From: JBAOHV01 sp964450685
GTDB taxonomy: Bacteria > Actinomycetota > Acidimicrobiia > Acidimicrobiales > Microtrichaceae
Length of the DNA stretch: 22,065 nt
Assembly (NCBI GenBank): GCA_964450685.1
Contig: CAYVDN010000051.1
Coordinates: 1 to 22,065, forward strand
Direction of reading: 5' to 3'
Part shown: piece after piece, positions 1 to 7,099 of the stretch
Layout of the letters: every line of letters starts with the position of its first letter
Position numbering within the stretch: position 1 is the stretch's first letter
The notes under the pieces: generated by a model
Database searches by the model: none
Told to the model about the DNA's origin: nothing
Seen by the model: only the letters and a program-made list of their open reading frames with translations
Program-made: the position numbers and the translations under genes

Positions 1-101
1 CGGTCGACTTCCGGGTCGAGTTGCCCCGACACCCGACGGGGAAGCTCTACAAACGCCTGCTGAAGGACGAGTACTGGCAGGACGCCGGTCGGACGATCTG
101 A
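1..101 (+). CDS. acyl-CoA synthetase (AMP-forming), C-terminal fragment
   Basis: The 5' end lies outside the window. The reading frame begins at base 3 and 32 residues are visible before the TGA at 99-101. The fragment contains PRHPTGKLYKR, which is the C-terminal PxGK motif of the acyl-activating (ANL) superfamily; its lysine contacts the acyl-adenylate in the first half-reaction. These enzymes convert a carboxylic acid, ATP and CoA to acyl-CoA. The substrate cannot be inferred from so short a piece. The family call rests on this single motif and on its normal position about 20 residues from the C-terminus. A second, complete member of the superfamily lies at 10281-11933. Confidence 0.75.
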   Translation, partial: VDFRVELPRHPTGKLYKRLLKDEYWQDAGRTI

Positions 102-210
102 ACGGAGCCGGAGCGCGGGGAACTCTCAGTTGAGTCCCAGTTGATGCCGATGGGAATGGTGGTCCGGAGATCCTGGGCCGCTCACGGGCTCTACCGAAGG
201 CGCCACTCCC

Positions 211-948
211 ATGACCGACATCTCAGTCCCAGTTCCGACAGGACAGCATCGAGGGTCCTACGGCGTCGATGCGCCGTACGTACCGGCACTCCTGCTGGCA
301 GGAGCGGCCGTGTGCGCAGCGTTCGCGGCGACCTCCGGCCAGTGGCTCCAGTGGCTCCCCGCGATCCTGGTACTCGGCGGCTCGGGCGTCATCTACCTGT
401 ACACGACACTGCGTGGGAAGTTCGTCGTCTGGGAACGCCTGGCCGACGACCTCAACCTGACCGGCGACGAAGCGGTCCTCGACGTCGGCTGCGGACGGGG
501 CATGGTCCTCAACACGATCGCCCGCCGGCTCGACAGTGGTCGTGCGACAGGCGTCGACATCTGGAGCCGCCACGACCAGTCCGGCAACGACATCGAGATC
601 ACCCGCAGCAACGCCAACGTGGAGGGTGTTTCGGACCGGATCGTGCTCGAGACGGGGGACATGCGTGACCTGCCTTTCGAGGACGCCAGTTTCGACGTGA
701 TCGTGACCAACGCCGCGGTGCACAACCTGAAGGCGAGCGAGGATCGTGCGACGGCCCTCGCAGAGATGTGGCGGGTCACCCGATCCGGTGGACGACTGGT
801 CCTGGCAGACATCGCCCACACCGGGGAGTACGAGAAGGTTGTCCGCAGCCTCGGCGCGGTCGACGTCTCACGCCGTTCAGCGGGCATCCAGGGATGGTTC
901 GGAAACCCCTTCTACGCGACGCGTGTGGTGACCGCTACCAAGCCCTGA
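211..948 (+). CDS. membrane-anchored class I SAM-dependent methyltransferase
   Basis: A 245-aa protein with a Rossmann-type methyltransferase domain from about residue 75 to the end. Motif I is VLDVGCGRG, the acidic residue after strand 2 lies in GVDIWS, and motif IV is the DVIVTNAAVHNL region. It resembles Methyltransf_11/25 domains; the acceptor is unknown. Two hydrophobic segments at about residues 25-43 and 47-67 precede the catalytic domain, so it is probably a membrane-tethered enzyme facing the cytoplasm and may act on a lipid or quinone-like substrate (inference). The ATG at 211 has only a weak AAGG at 196-199, about 11 nt upstream, so the start is likely but not strongly supported. 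It is convergent with the MFS gene, 25 bp away. Confidence 0.85.
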   Translation: MTDISVPVPTGQHRGSYGVDAPYVPALLLAGAAVCAAFAATSGQWLQWLPAILVLGGSGVIYLYTTLRGKFVVWERLADDLNLTGDEAVLDVGCGRGMVLNTIARRLDSGRATGVDIWSRHDQSGNDIEITRSNANVEGVSDRIVLETGDMRDLPFEDASFDVIVTNAAVHNLKASEDRATALAEMWRVTRSGGRLVLADIAHTGEYEKVVRSLGAVDVSRRSAGIQGWFGNPFYATRVVTATKP

Positions 949-963
949 CCGAACCACGCCGCG

Positions 964-982
964 ACCGCATGGGTCATGCGGT
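964..982. terminator. possible bidirectional terminator between convergent genes
   Basis: A perfect 7-bp inverted repeat, ACCGCAT then GGGTC then ATGCGGT, lies between the methyltransferase stop (948) and the MFS gene. Its right arm covers the last codons of the MFS gene (stop at 974-976). On the plus strand it is followed by TTCTCCT, which is only mildly T-rich. It is the only hairpin seen in this convergent junction, but the stem is short for an intrinsic terminator. Confidence 0.35.
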
Positions 983-2167
983 TCTCCTGCGACCGAGTGC
1001 TGCACGGCCCAGGAGAACCGCTGCGGCCGCGCTCAGCCCCAGGAGCGACGCGAGCCACCAGGCAGCCGAGTAGCCGCTGGTTTCGGCGACCACGCCGAAG
1101 AGGATCGGTCCGACTGCTCCCCCGACGTAGGTCCCGGTCTGGGTGATCCCTGTGGCGCGGCCTGGGACATCGGGCGCCGCGCGCACGACCGACAGGTTGA
1201 ACAGCCCCGGCCAGGCCCACCCCGCGCCGAACGCCAACGGGACTCCGATCAGCTGCACGCCGGGACTGCGCCACGTGTACAGCGCTGAGGTGAGCGCACC
1301 GAGAGCGATCATCGCGGCGACGACCCCCAGGAGATTTCCCGGGCGCCTGTCCGCGGCCATACCTACCGCCATTCGGACGACGATCGAGATGAAACTGCCC
1401 GCTGCGAACGCCAGGCCTGCCTGACCCGGCTCGATTCCGGCGTCGATCGCCGACTCGACGAAGAAGCCCCCGAGGGTGATCGCCGCAGCTGTCGAGAATG
1501 CCGCGGCGACAGCCAAGGTGCCGAGGGCCGCAAGAGGCGCGTCGCGTTCCTCGTCACGCAGCACCCGCGCGGTATCGCCCGACTCTGGCTCCGGATCGAG
1601 CCGCGCCCGAACGAGCACGACCGCGGCCAGCGCAGCGGCGGCGCTCAGGACGAACACCCACCGCCAACCGATCGTCAGTGCGATGGACGGCAGCGCGAGA
1701 CCTGCCACGAGCGCCGCGCCCGGCATGGCGGACTGCTTCACTGCGAACCCGACGCCCTGTCGGTGCGGAGGCAGGTCCCTGGCCACGAACACGTTGGCCG
1801 AAAGCTGTGCAGTCGCGTTGCAGACCCCTGCCGCAGCAGCCATGACGGCCAGCAGGGCCGGGTGTCGCACCGAGGAAGCGATGATCAGCTGGATCACCAC
1901 GACAGCGCTGAGCGACACGGTGAATCCGACCCTGGGGCCGACGCGGTCGATCCGTCGACCGATCCGCGACGACACCAGTGCGCTCGACGCGAAGAAGCCG
2001 GCCAGGATCAGCCCTGCAGCCGTCTCGCCGTAGCCGAACTCACGGCGGATCTCGATCGAGAGCGAACCGAGCAGGAACACGGGCAGGATCGCAGCGACAA
2101 TCGCCAACGCAACAGCTGCCAGTGCCTGCACCGAGCCCGATCGTGTCACCCCGGTCGCGCCGCCCAC
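974..2167 (-). CDS. MFS transporter
   Basis: A 397-aa multi-helix membrane protein with about 12 hydrophobic segments. The loop after TM2 carries a motif A variant, GRRIDRVGPRVG, and a degenerate repeat, GMAADRRPGN, lies in the second half; both are typical of the major facilitator superfamily. The general look is of a CynX/NimT-like or general efflux member. The substrate is unknown. The frame is open further upstream to 2269, but that would overlap the divergent GDPD gene. I chose the GTG at 2167 because GGGAGAG lies 8 nt upstream on this strand; GTG codons at 2188 and 2149 lack such a site. Only 40 bp separate it from the divergent GDPD start. Confidence 0.88.
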   Translation of the reverse strand: MGGATGVTRSGSVQALAAVALAIVAAILPVFLLGSLSIEIRREFGYGETAAGLILAGFFASSALVSSRIGRRIDRVGPRVGFTVSLSAVVVIQLIIASSVRHPALLAVMAAAAGVCNATAQLSANVFVARDLPPHRQGVGFAVKQSAMPGAALVAGLALPSIALTIGWRWVFVLSAAAALAAVVLVRARLDPEPESGDTARVLRDEERDAPLAALGTLAVAAAFSTAAAITLGGFFVESAIDAGIEPGQAGLAFAAGSFISIVVRMAVGMAADRRPGNLLGVVAAMIALGALTSALYTWRSPGVQLIGVPLAFGAGWAWPGLFNLSVVRAAPDVPGRATGITQTGTYVGGAVGPILFGVVAETSGYSAAWWLASLLGLSAAAAVLLGRAALGRRRTA

Positions 2168-2195
2168 CGACCAACTCTCCCACGGCACACACCGG

Positions 2196-2207
2196 TACCC
2201 TGACCGG
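2196..2207 (+). promoter_or_regulatory. putative leaderless promoter (-10 box) of the GDPD gene
   Basis: TACCCT (2196-2201) is followed by exactly 6 nt and then the GTG start at 2208. This is the geometry expected when transcription starts at the first base of the start codon. No Shine-Dalgarno sequence and no convincing -35 box are present. The same arrangement occurs at 12357 and 17944. Confidence 0.5.
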
Positions 2208-2972
2208 GTGCCGCTACACCCCTTCCTGCAACGCGCCACCCCGTTGGCAGTGGCCCACAGGGGCGGCACCGAGACGGCGCACGAGAACTCCGTGGCAGCG
2301 TTCCGAGCCGCTGTGTCACTCGGCTACACCCACCTCGAGACCGACGTTCACCTGACCGCCGACGGGGTGCTCGTGGCGTTCCACGACGACGTGCTCGACC
2401 GTGTCACTGACGGCACGGGAGCGATCGGCGAGACGACCTGGGACGAGCTGAGCCGGGTCCGGATAGGCGGCACCGAGCCCATCCCCCGCTTCGACGAACT
2501 CCTCGAGGAGTTCCCGGACTCCTGGTTCAACGTCGATCCGAAGGCCGACGATGCCGTGGTGGCCCTGGTGAGGACGTTGCGCAGACACGGAGCCATCGAG
2601 CGGGTCTGCATCGGCGCATTCTCCGACAGCCGCCTCCAGAGAATGCGGTCCCTGGCCGGACCGACGTTGTGCACGTCGGCCGGACCCCGAGCGATCGCCA
2701 AGATCACAGCCTCGGCCAGACTGGGACGCGGAGCGCGACTGTTGGGAGCCGACTTCAACTGCATCCAGGTGCCTGTGCGTCACCGCGGCGTCGAGATCGT
2801 CACACCCGCGTTCATCGCCACCGCCCACGCCCTCGGCAAGCCCGTCCACGTGTGGACGATCGACGATCCGGTCGAGATGCACCGACTCCTGGACATGGGC
2901 GTGGACGGGATCATGACCGACCGCCCTTCGACGCTGCGCTCCGTCCTCGAGGAGCGAGGCGAATGGGGATGA
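2208..2972 (+). CDS. glycerophosphodiester phosphodiesterase (GDPD family)
   Basis: A 254-aa protein spanning a single GDPD TIM barrel, close to the size of UgpQ. The family hydrolyses glycerophosphodiesters to sn-glycerol 3-phosphate and an alcohol. Visible hallmarks are AHRGGTETAHENS with catalytic His17, the metal ligands Glu44 and Asp46 in LETDVHL, and the second catalytic His59 in FHDD. The C-terminal VHVWTIDD and VDGIMTDRP blocks are also typical. The third acidic metal ligand, usually Glu in an N-x-E-x-K context, is Asp110 here (NVDPK). There is no signal peptide, so it is probably cytoplasmic. The GTG start is supported by the adjoining -10 box. The 3' end overlaps the lytic transglycosylase start. 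Confidence 0.9.
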   Translation: MPLHPFLQRATPLAVAHRGGTETAHENSVAAFRAAVSLGYTHLETDVHLTADGVLVAFHDDVLDRVTDGTGAIGETTWDELSRVRIGGTEPIPRFDELLEEFPDSWFNVDPKADDAVVALVRTLRRHGAIERVCIGAFSDSRLQRMRSLAGPTLCTSAGPRAIAKITASARLGRGARLLGADFNCIQVPVRHRGVEIVTPAFIATAHALGKPVHVWTIDDPVEMHRLLDMGVDGIMTDRPSTLRSVLEERGEWG

Positions 2973-4258
2973 GGGTCGGCTCAGGCTCCGCACGTTCGAT
3001 CAGCCGCCTCGCCATGGGAAGCCTCGTGGTCGCCTGCTTGGTGGTGGCCGGCCGACCTGCAGCCTCGGCCGCAAGAGTTGAATCCCCGGCCGCCAGGGCC
3101 GAATCCCCGACTTCCACCGCGGCGCCGACCCAGACAGGAGCGACGGTCACGCTCTCGCCGGAGGTGGCGAAGCTTCCTGCTGAGTCCGCGGCGCTCCAGC
3201 GAGCAGAGTCAGCGCTCGCTTCGCTCGAACGCAGCAGGTCCCGGGCAGTCGATGAGATGGCCGCTGAGCGATCCGCGCTCGAGGTCGATACCGCCGATCT
3301 GTCAGCTGTCTCGGCGCTCGCCGAACGCCGCGCCGCCCAGGCCGACAAGGCAGCTCAGCTGGTCGAACACACGCGCTCGACCTTGACAGAGCTCGGGGTG
3401 CAGCGGTTCGTCGTCGGCGATCACCTGTTGGAGGGACTCGATCCAGCGCTCAGCGCGGAGCGAGCCCAGGAGTTGAACCGACAGAAGGTGCTCGGGGACG
3501 TCGGCACTGAACACCTGCTCGCGCAGCATCGCTACGTCGCCGACCGTTCTGCTGAACTGACATCGGAGCTCAGAGACCTTCGTGCACGCGAGGACGACCT
3601 CGAAGACTCGTCCCAGAGGCACTCTGCCAGGATCGAGCAGTTGGGCGACCAGGTCACGCAACTCGACGCCGACATCGTCGAAGCGACCACCGCACGTGAC
3701 TCGGCGCGGCTGGGTGCGACCATCTCGGGCACTGACATCTCCACGGTCGCCATGGACGCCTACTGGCGCGCTGCGCAGATGTACGCACTCGTCGATCCCA
3801 GCTGCGGCGTGTCGTGGTCGGTGCTGGCCGGGATCGGACGCACCGAGACCAACCACGGCACATACCGGGGCGCCACTGTCGGCAACGACGGTGTCGTGCG
3901 TCCACCGATCTTCGGCCCGGAGCTCGACGGGTCCAACGCGTTCGCGATCGTCCGCGACAGCGATGCAGGTCGACTGGACGGCACGGCCAACACAGACCGC
4001 GCCGTGGGACCGATGCAGTTCCTGCCGAGCACCTGGCGCACCGTCGGCCTGGACGCCGACGGCGACGGCACAGCCGACCCCCATGACCTGTACGACGCCG
4101 CGGCGTCCGCAGCGGACTACCTGTGCAGGTCCGGTCCGGGCTTGTCCGACCCTGCGAGATTGCGAGCGGCTGTGCTCACCTACAACCGCAGCCAGGAGTA
4201 CGCCGATCTGGTCCTCGAACGAGCCGACAGCTACGCGACGGCGGTGCATCTCGGTTGA
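2963..4258 (+). CDS. secreted lytic murein transglycosylase with coiled-coil N-terminus
   Basis: About 431 aa. Residues 1-36 form a signal peptide (hydrophobic stretch at 16-30, likely cut after PAASA). Residues 75-250 are Ala/Glu/Arg-rich and predicted coiled coil, as in many actinobacterial wall hydrolases. From about 265 the protein is an SLT/MltB-type domain with IGRTETNHG (Glu295 the probable catalytic acid), GPMQFLPSTW (349-358) and AVLTYN (403-408). DADGDGTADPHD (364-375) matches an EF-hand-like calcium loop, as known in Slt35/MltB. It should cleave peptidoglycan outside the membrane. The ATG at 2963 has GAGGAG 8 nt upstream; an alternative ATG at 2969 would make a 4-nt ATGA overlap. 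Either way it is translationally coupled to the GDPD gene. Confidence 0.88.
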   Translation: MGMRVGSGSARSISRLAMGSLVVACLVVAGRPAASAARVESPAARAESPTSTAAPTQTGATVTLSPEVAKLPAESAALQRAESALASLERSRSRAVDEMAAERSALEVDTADLSAVSALAERRAAQADKAAQLVEHTRSTLTELGVQRFVVGDHLLEGLDPALSAERAQELNRQKVLGDVGTEHLLAQHRYVADRSAELTSELRDLRAREDDLEDSSQRHSARIEQLGDQVTQLDADIVEATTARDSARLGATISGTDISTVAMDAYWRAAQMYALVDPSCGVSWSVLAGIGRTETNHGTYRGATVGNDGVVRPPIFGPELDGSNAFAIVRDSDAGRLDGTANTDRAVGPMQFLPSTWRTVGLDADGDGTADPHDLYDAAASAADYLCRSGPGLSDPARLRAAVLTYNRSQEYADLVLERADSYATAVHLG

Positions 4259-4280
4259 TTAGTTGCCTTGCGGATGGTCG

Positions 4281-4308
4281 TTGACAGCCACCCGCGCGGG
4301 GGTAGAGT
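4281..4308 (+). promoter_or_regulatory. sigma70-type promoter for the ABC importer operon
   Basis: TTGACA (4281-4286) is a perfect -35 hexamer, followed by a 16-nt spacer and TAGAGT (4303-4308) as the -10. It lies just after the lytic transglycosylase gene and upstream of the solute-binding protein. The expected transcription start is near 4315, giving a leader of about 115 nt. Confidence 0.7.
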
Positions 4309-4391
4309 GCGCGCACCCGTGATGACCGTCACACTTGAACGAGGGTCAGTCCGGGTCTGAACCGCTCCGCGAACGTCCGCACCAGCCGGTG

Positions 4392-4420
4392 GGTTCGACT
4401 GCCGGAGCCGAACCAGGGGG
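4392..4420 (+). promoter_or_regulatory. leader hairpin abutting the ribosome binding site
   Basis: In the predicted leader, GGTTCG (4392-4397) pairs with CGAACC (4409-4414). Inside are a single A/C mismatch, CT/AG pairs and a 5-nt loop (4401-4405). The hairpin ends directly before AGGGGG (4415-4420), the likely Shine-Dalgarno sequence for the GTG at 4431. This position could modulate ribosome access or protect the message. No riboswitch class is recognised. Confidence 0.45.
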
Positions 4421-4430
4421 AACAGCGAAC

Positions 4431-6092
4431 GTGCAACTCTCATCCATCCGTAAGCCGTGGACGGCCCTGGCTGTCCTGCTGTTGGCGCTGTCGATGGTCG
4501 CCGCCGCATGCGGCGGCGATTCCGACGGAGGCGGCGGCGACCAGGACGAGCAGTCCGAGGAGGCCGGCGATCCCACACCGGGAGGCAAGGTCGTCTACGC
4601 GTTGGAGGCGGAGAACTCCGGTGGTTGGTGCCTGGCCGAGAGCCAGCTCGCCATCGCGGGCATCCAGGTTGCAAGGGCCATCTATGACACGCTGACCGTC
4701 CCGGATGAGGAAGCGAACTACGTGCCGTTCCTGGCCGACTCGGTCGAGCCGAACGCCGAGTTCACCGAGTGGACGATCAAGGTTCGTGAAGGCGTCAAGT
4801 TCCACGACGGATCGGATCTGACCGGACAGGTCGTCAAGAACAACATCGACGCCTGGCGCGGCGCCTACCCGACGCGTGAGCCGCTGCTGTTCCTCTTCGT
4901 GTTCGACAACATCTCCGGCACCGAGCTGGTGGACGCCAGCACCGTCAAGGTCTCGATGAAGTCCCCGTGGCCGTCGTTCGACGCCTACCTGTTCATGTCG
5001 GGGCGTGCGGGCATCATGGGCCAGGCGCAGCTCGACGACACAGAGACGTGCGACACGAACCTGATCGGCACGGGACCGTTCATCAAGACCGACTGGAAGG
5101 TCAACGAGTCCTTCACCGCCGAGAGGAACCCCGACTACTGGCAGAAGGACTCCCAGGGCAACCAGCTCCCCTACCTCGACGAGATCGAGTTCCGTCCGAT
5201 CATCGACGGTGACGCACGGGTGAACGCTCTGCTCGGAGGCGACATCAACGCGATGCACACCTCTGGCGCCGAGCAGATCGACGCGCTGCAGCAGGAGGCC
5301 GAGTCGGGCACCATCAACCTGGTCGAGTCAGACGAGTTCCCCGAGGTCAACTACGGCATGTTCAACATGAGCAAGGCCCCGTTCGACAACATCAAGGCCC
5401 GCCAGGCGGCGGCCTACGCCTTCGACAGGGACACCTTCAACACCGTCCGCAACCTGGACCTTTTCACCATGGCGTCCGGCCCGTTCGGCCCGGGTGAGAT
5501 CGGCTACCTCGAGGATGCGGGAATGCCCGAGTACAACCTCGACAAGGCCAAGGAGCTCGTGGCTGAGTACGAGGCCGAGACAGGCCAGCCGCTCGAGTTC
5601 ACGATCACCGCGGCCAACGATCCCAACACCACCAAGTCGGTGCAGTTCCTCCAGGAGAACGCGTCCAAGGCAGGCATGAAGGTGTCGGTCAAGCAGGTGG
5701 AACAGGCTGCGCTGATCAGCACCGCGCTCGGCGGCGACTGGCAGGCGATCAGCTGGCGCAACCATCCAGGTGGAAACCCCGACGGCCAGTACGTGTGGTG
5801 GCACAGCACCATGCCGACCAACTTCGGCAAGATCAACGACCCCGACCTCGATGCGCTGCTCGAGCAGGGCAGGGCCGAGACCGACCCCGCCAAGCGCCAG
5901 ACCATCTACGAGGACGTCAACAAGATCTTCGGCGAGAAGGTCTACAACCTGTGGTTCAACTGGACCCAGTGGGACGTGGCCACCGCCACTGACGTGTGGG
6001 GTGTGTTCGGACCCGACCTGCCCGACGGCTCCAAGCCGTTCGGCGGCCTGGCCACCGGTCATCCGGTGAGCGGCATGTGGGTGAAGCAGTAG
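4431..6092 (+). CDS. ABC transporter solute-binding lipoprotein, family 5 (DppA/OppA type)
   Basis: A 553-aa extracytoplasmic binding protein. A hydrophobic signal at residues 11-26 ends in VAAAC with Cys27 as the probable lipidation site, followed by a Gly/Asp/Glu-rich linker. The mature part carries family 5 (SBP_bac_5) features: VREGVKFHDGSDLTG near the N-terminus, GTGPFI, ERNPDYW around residue 230, and a C-terminal NKIFGEKVYNLW block. The family binds di- and oligopeptides but also nickel, heme precursors, opines and sugars, so the ligand is open. The frame extends upstream to a TTG at 4335, but GTG 4431 fits the signal peptide and has AGGGGG 10 nt upstream. It is the first gene of the importer operon. 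Confidence 0.93.
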   Translation: MQLSSIRKPWTALAVLLLALSMVAAACGGDSDGGGGDQDEQSEEAGDPTPGGKVVYALEAENSGGWCLAESQLAIAGIQVARAIYDTLTVPDEEANYVPFLADSVEPNAEFTEWTIKVREGVKFHDGSDLTGQVVKNNIDAWRGAYPTREPLLFLFVFDNISGTELVDASTVKVSMKSPWPSFDAYLFMSGRAGIMGQAQLDDTETCDTNLIGTGPFIKTDWKVNESFTAERNPDYWQKDSQGNQLPYLDEIEFRPIIDGDARVNALLGGDINAMHTSGAEQIDALQQEAESGTINLVESDEFPEVNYGMFNMSKAPFDNIKARQAAAYAFDRDTFNTVRNLDLFTMASGPFGPGEIGYLEDAGMPEYNLDKAKELVAEYEAETGQPLEFTITAANDPNTTKSVQFLQENASKAGMKVSVKQVEQAALISTALGGDWQAISWRNHPGGNPDGQYVWWHSTMPTNFGKINDPDLDALLEQGRAETDPAKRQTIYEDVNKIFGEKVYNLWFNWTQWDVATATDVWGVFGPDLPDGSKPFGGLATGHPVSGMWVKQ

Positions 6093-6115
6093 CACCCGGT
6101 CGTTGATCCCGGTGG

Positions 6116-6136
6116 GGCCCGCACGACGTGCGGGCC
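6116..6136 (+). terminator. stem-loop between binding-protein gene and permease genes
   Basis: A perfect 9-bp inverted repeat, GGCCCGCAC then GAC then GTGCGGGCC, starts 24 nt after the SBP stop codon. No T-run follows (ACGCCAACT), so it is more likely a 3' stabiliser or partial terminator than a full stop. Such elements often let the binding protein be made in excess over the permeases. Confidence 0.5.
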
Positions 6137-6169
6137 ACGCCAACTCTCACAGGAGTGGTCTCCGAACCC

Positions 6170-7099
6170 ATGCACATCCTGAAGAAGATCGGTCAGCTGA
6201 TAGTCACGGTCATCCTCGTGACGCTGTTCGCGTCGTTCCTGCTCGAGTTGCTCCCGGGCGACCCGGTCGAGGTGCTCGTCCCCTTCGGCAGCGACGAGCA
6301 ACGCGAGGCAGTACGCGAGGATCTCGGCCTCGACAGGCCTTTCGTTGTCCGTTACGCGGACTGGCTCGGCGGATTCACCCGGGTCTGGGACCCGGATCTG
6401 GGCAGCTACTACACGGTCAGCTCGCAACGTCCGGTTATCGACCGCGTCGCCGACGCCCTACCGGTTTCGCTGCAGCTGATGATCTACGCCCAGGTGATCG
6501 GCCTGATCGTGGCGATCCCACTCGGCGTGCTGACAGCACACCGCAAGGACACGTGGTTCGACAGGATGTCGAACACCACCGCATTCGCGATGATCGCCAT
6601 CCCGAACTTCGCTCTCGGCTTCATGCTCCAGTACTACCTGGGAGTGGAGCTCGGCTGGTTCCCGACGACCGGCAACAAGGCCGCCACATGGTGGGTCCTA
6701 CCCGCCGTCACCCTGGCGGTCGGCCAGATCGCGGTGTACATGCGACTGCTGCGCAGCGACATGATCGCTACCCTGCAGCAGGACTTCATCCTCATGGCGA
6801 AGGCGAAGGGGCTGAAGACGAAACGCATCCTCTTCAAGCACGCACTCAGGCCGTCCTCACTGACACTGCTGACCGTCGCCGGACTCAACGTCGGCACCTT
6901 GATCGGCGGCACACTGATCGTGGAGGTGGTCTTCCAGATCCCCGGTATGGGCTTCCTGCTGTTCGAGGCGATCGCCACCCGTCAGATAGTCGCCTTCCAG
7001 TCCATGGTCGCGATCGTGGCGATCCTCTATGTGCTGGTGAACTTCGCGGTCGACCTCCTCTACACCGCACTTGATCCCAGGATCCGCAATGCACGCTGA
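6170..7099 (+). CDS. ABC transporter permease (DppB/OppB type)
   Basis: A 309-aa inner-membrane permease with about six helices. TM1 is at residues 8-28, directly followed by the LLPGDPVEVL segment typical of DppB. A periplasmic region (about 40-100) precedes the BPD_transp_1 core. The EAA loop that contacts the ATPase is at about 200-228 (MAKAKGL, then KHALRP). The C-terminus contains the usual GGTLIVEVVFQIPGMG. It should form the channel with the next gene product. The ATG at 6170 fits the family N-terminus; AGGAG at 6151-6155 is 14 nt away, longer than usual. A GTG at 6155 is in frame but would overlap the AGGAG. It overlaps the next gene by 11 nt. Confidence 0.92.
   Translation: MHILKKIGQLIVTVILVTLFASFLLELLPGDPVEVLVPFGSDEQREAVREDLGLDRPFVVRYADWLGGFTRVWDPDLGSYYTVSSQRPVIDRVADALPVSLQLMIYAQVIGLIVAIPLGVLTAHRKDTWFDRMSNTTAFAMIAIPNFALGFMLQYYLGVELGWFPTTGNKAATWWVLPAVTLAVGQIAVYMRLLRSDMIATLQQDFILMAKAKGLKTKRILFKHALRPSSLTLLTVAGLNVGTLIGGTLIVEVVFQIPGMGFLLFEAIATRQIVAFQSMVAIVAILYVLVNFAVDLLYTALDPRIRNAR

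Noticed and set aside
128..145. Direct repeat CAGTTGA twice, 11 bp apart, upstream of the methyltransferase gene
   Set aside because: Only two short copies and no -10 box with suitable spacing; too weak to call an operator.
3302..4249. Minus-strand open frame (315 codons) opposite the lytic transglycosylase gene
   Set aside because: Shadow of a GC-rich gene; the plus-strand product has a signal peptide and a catalytic domain.
4390..4414. GGTTCGA resembling a tRNA T-loop
   Set aside because: The five bases on either side of the putative loop do not pair, and no acceptor, D or anticodon arms are found; the segment folds instead as the leader hairpin.
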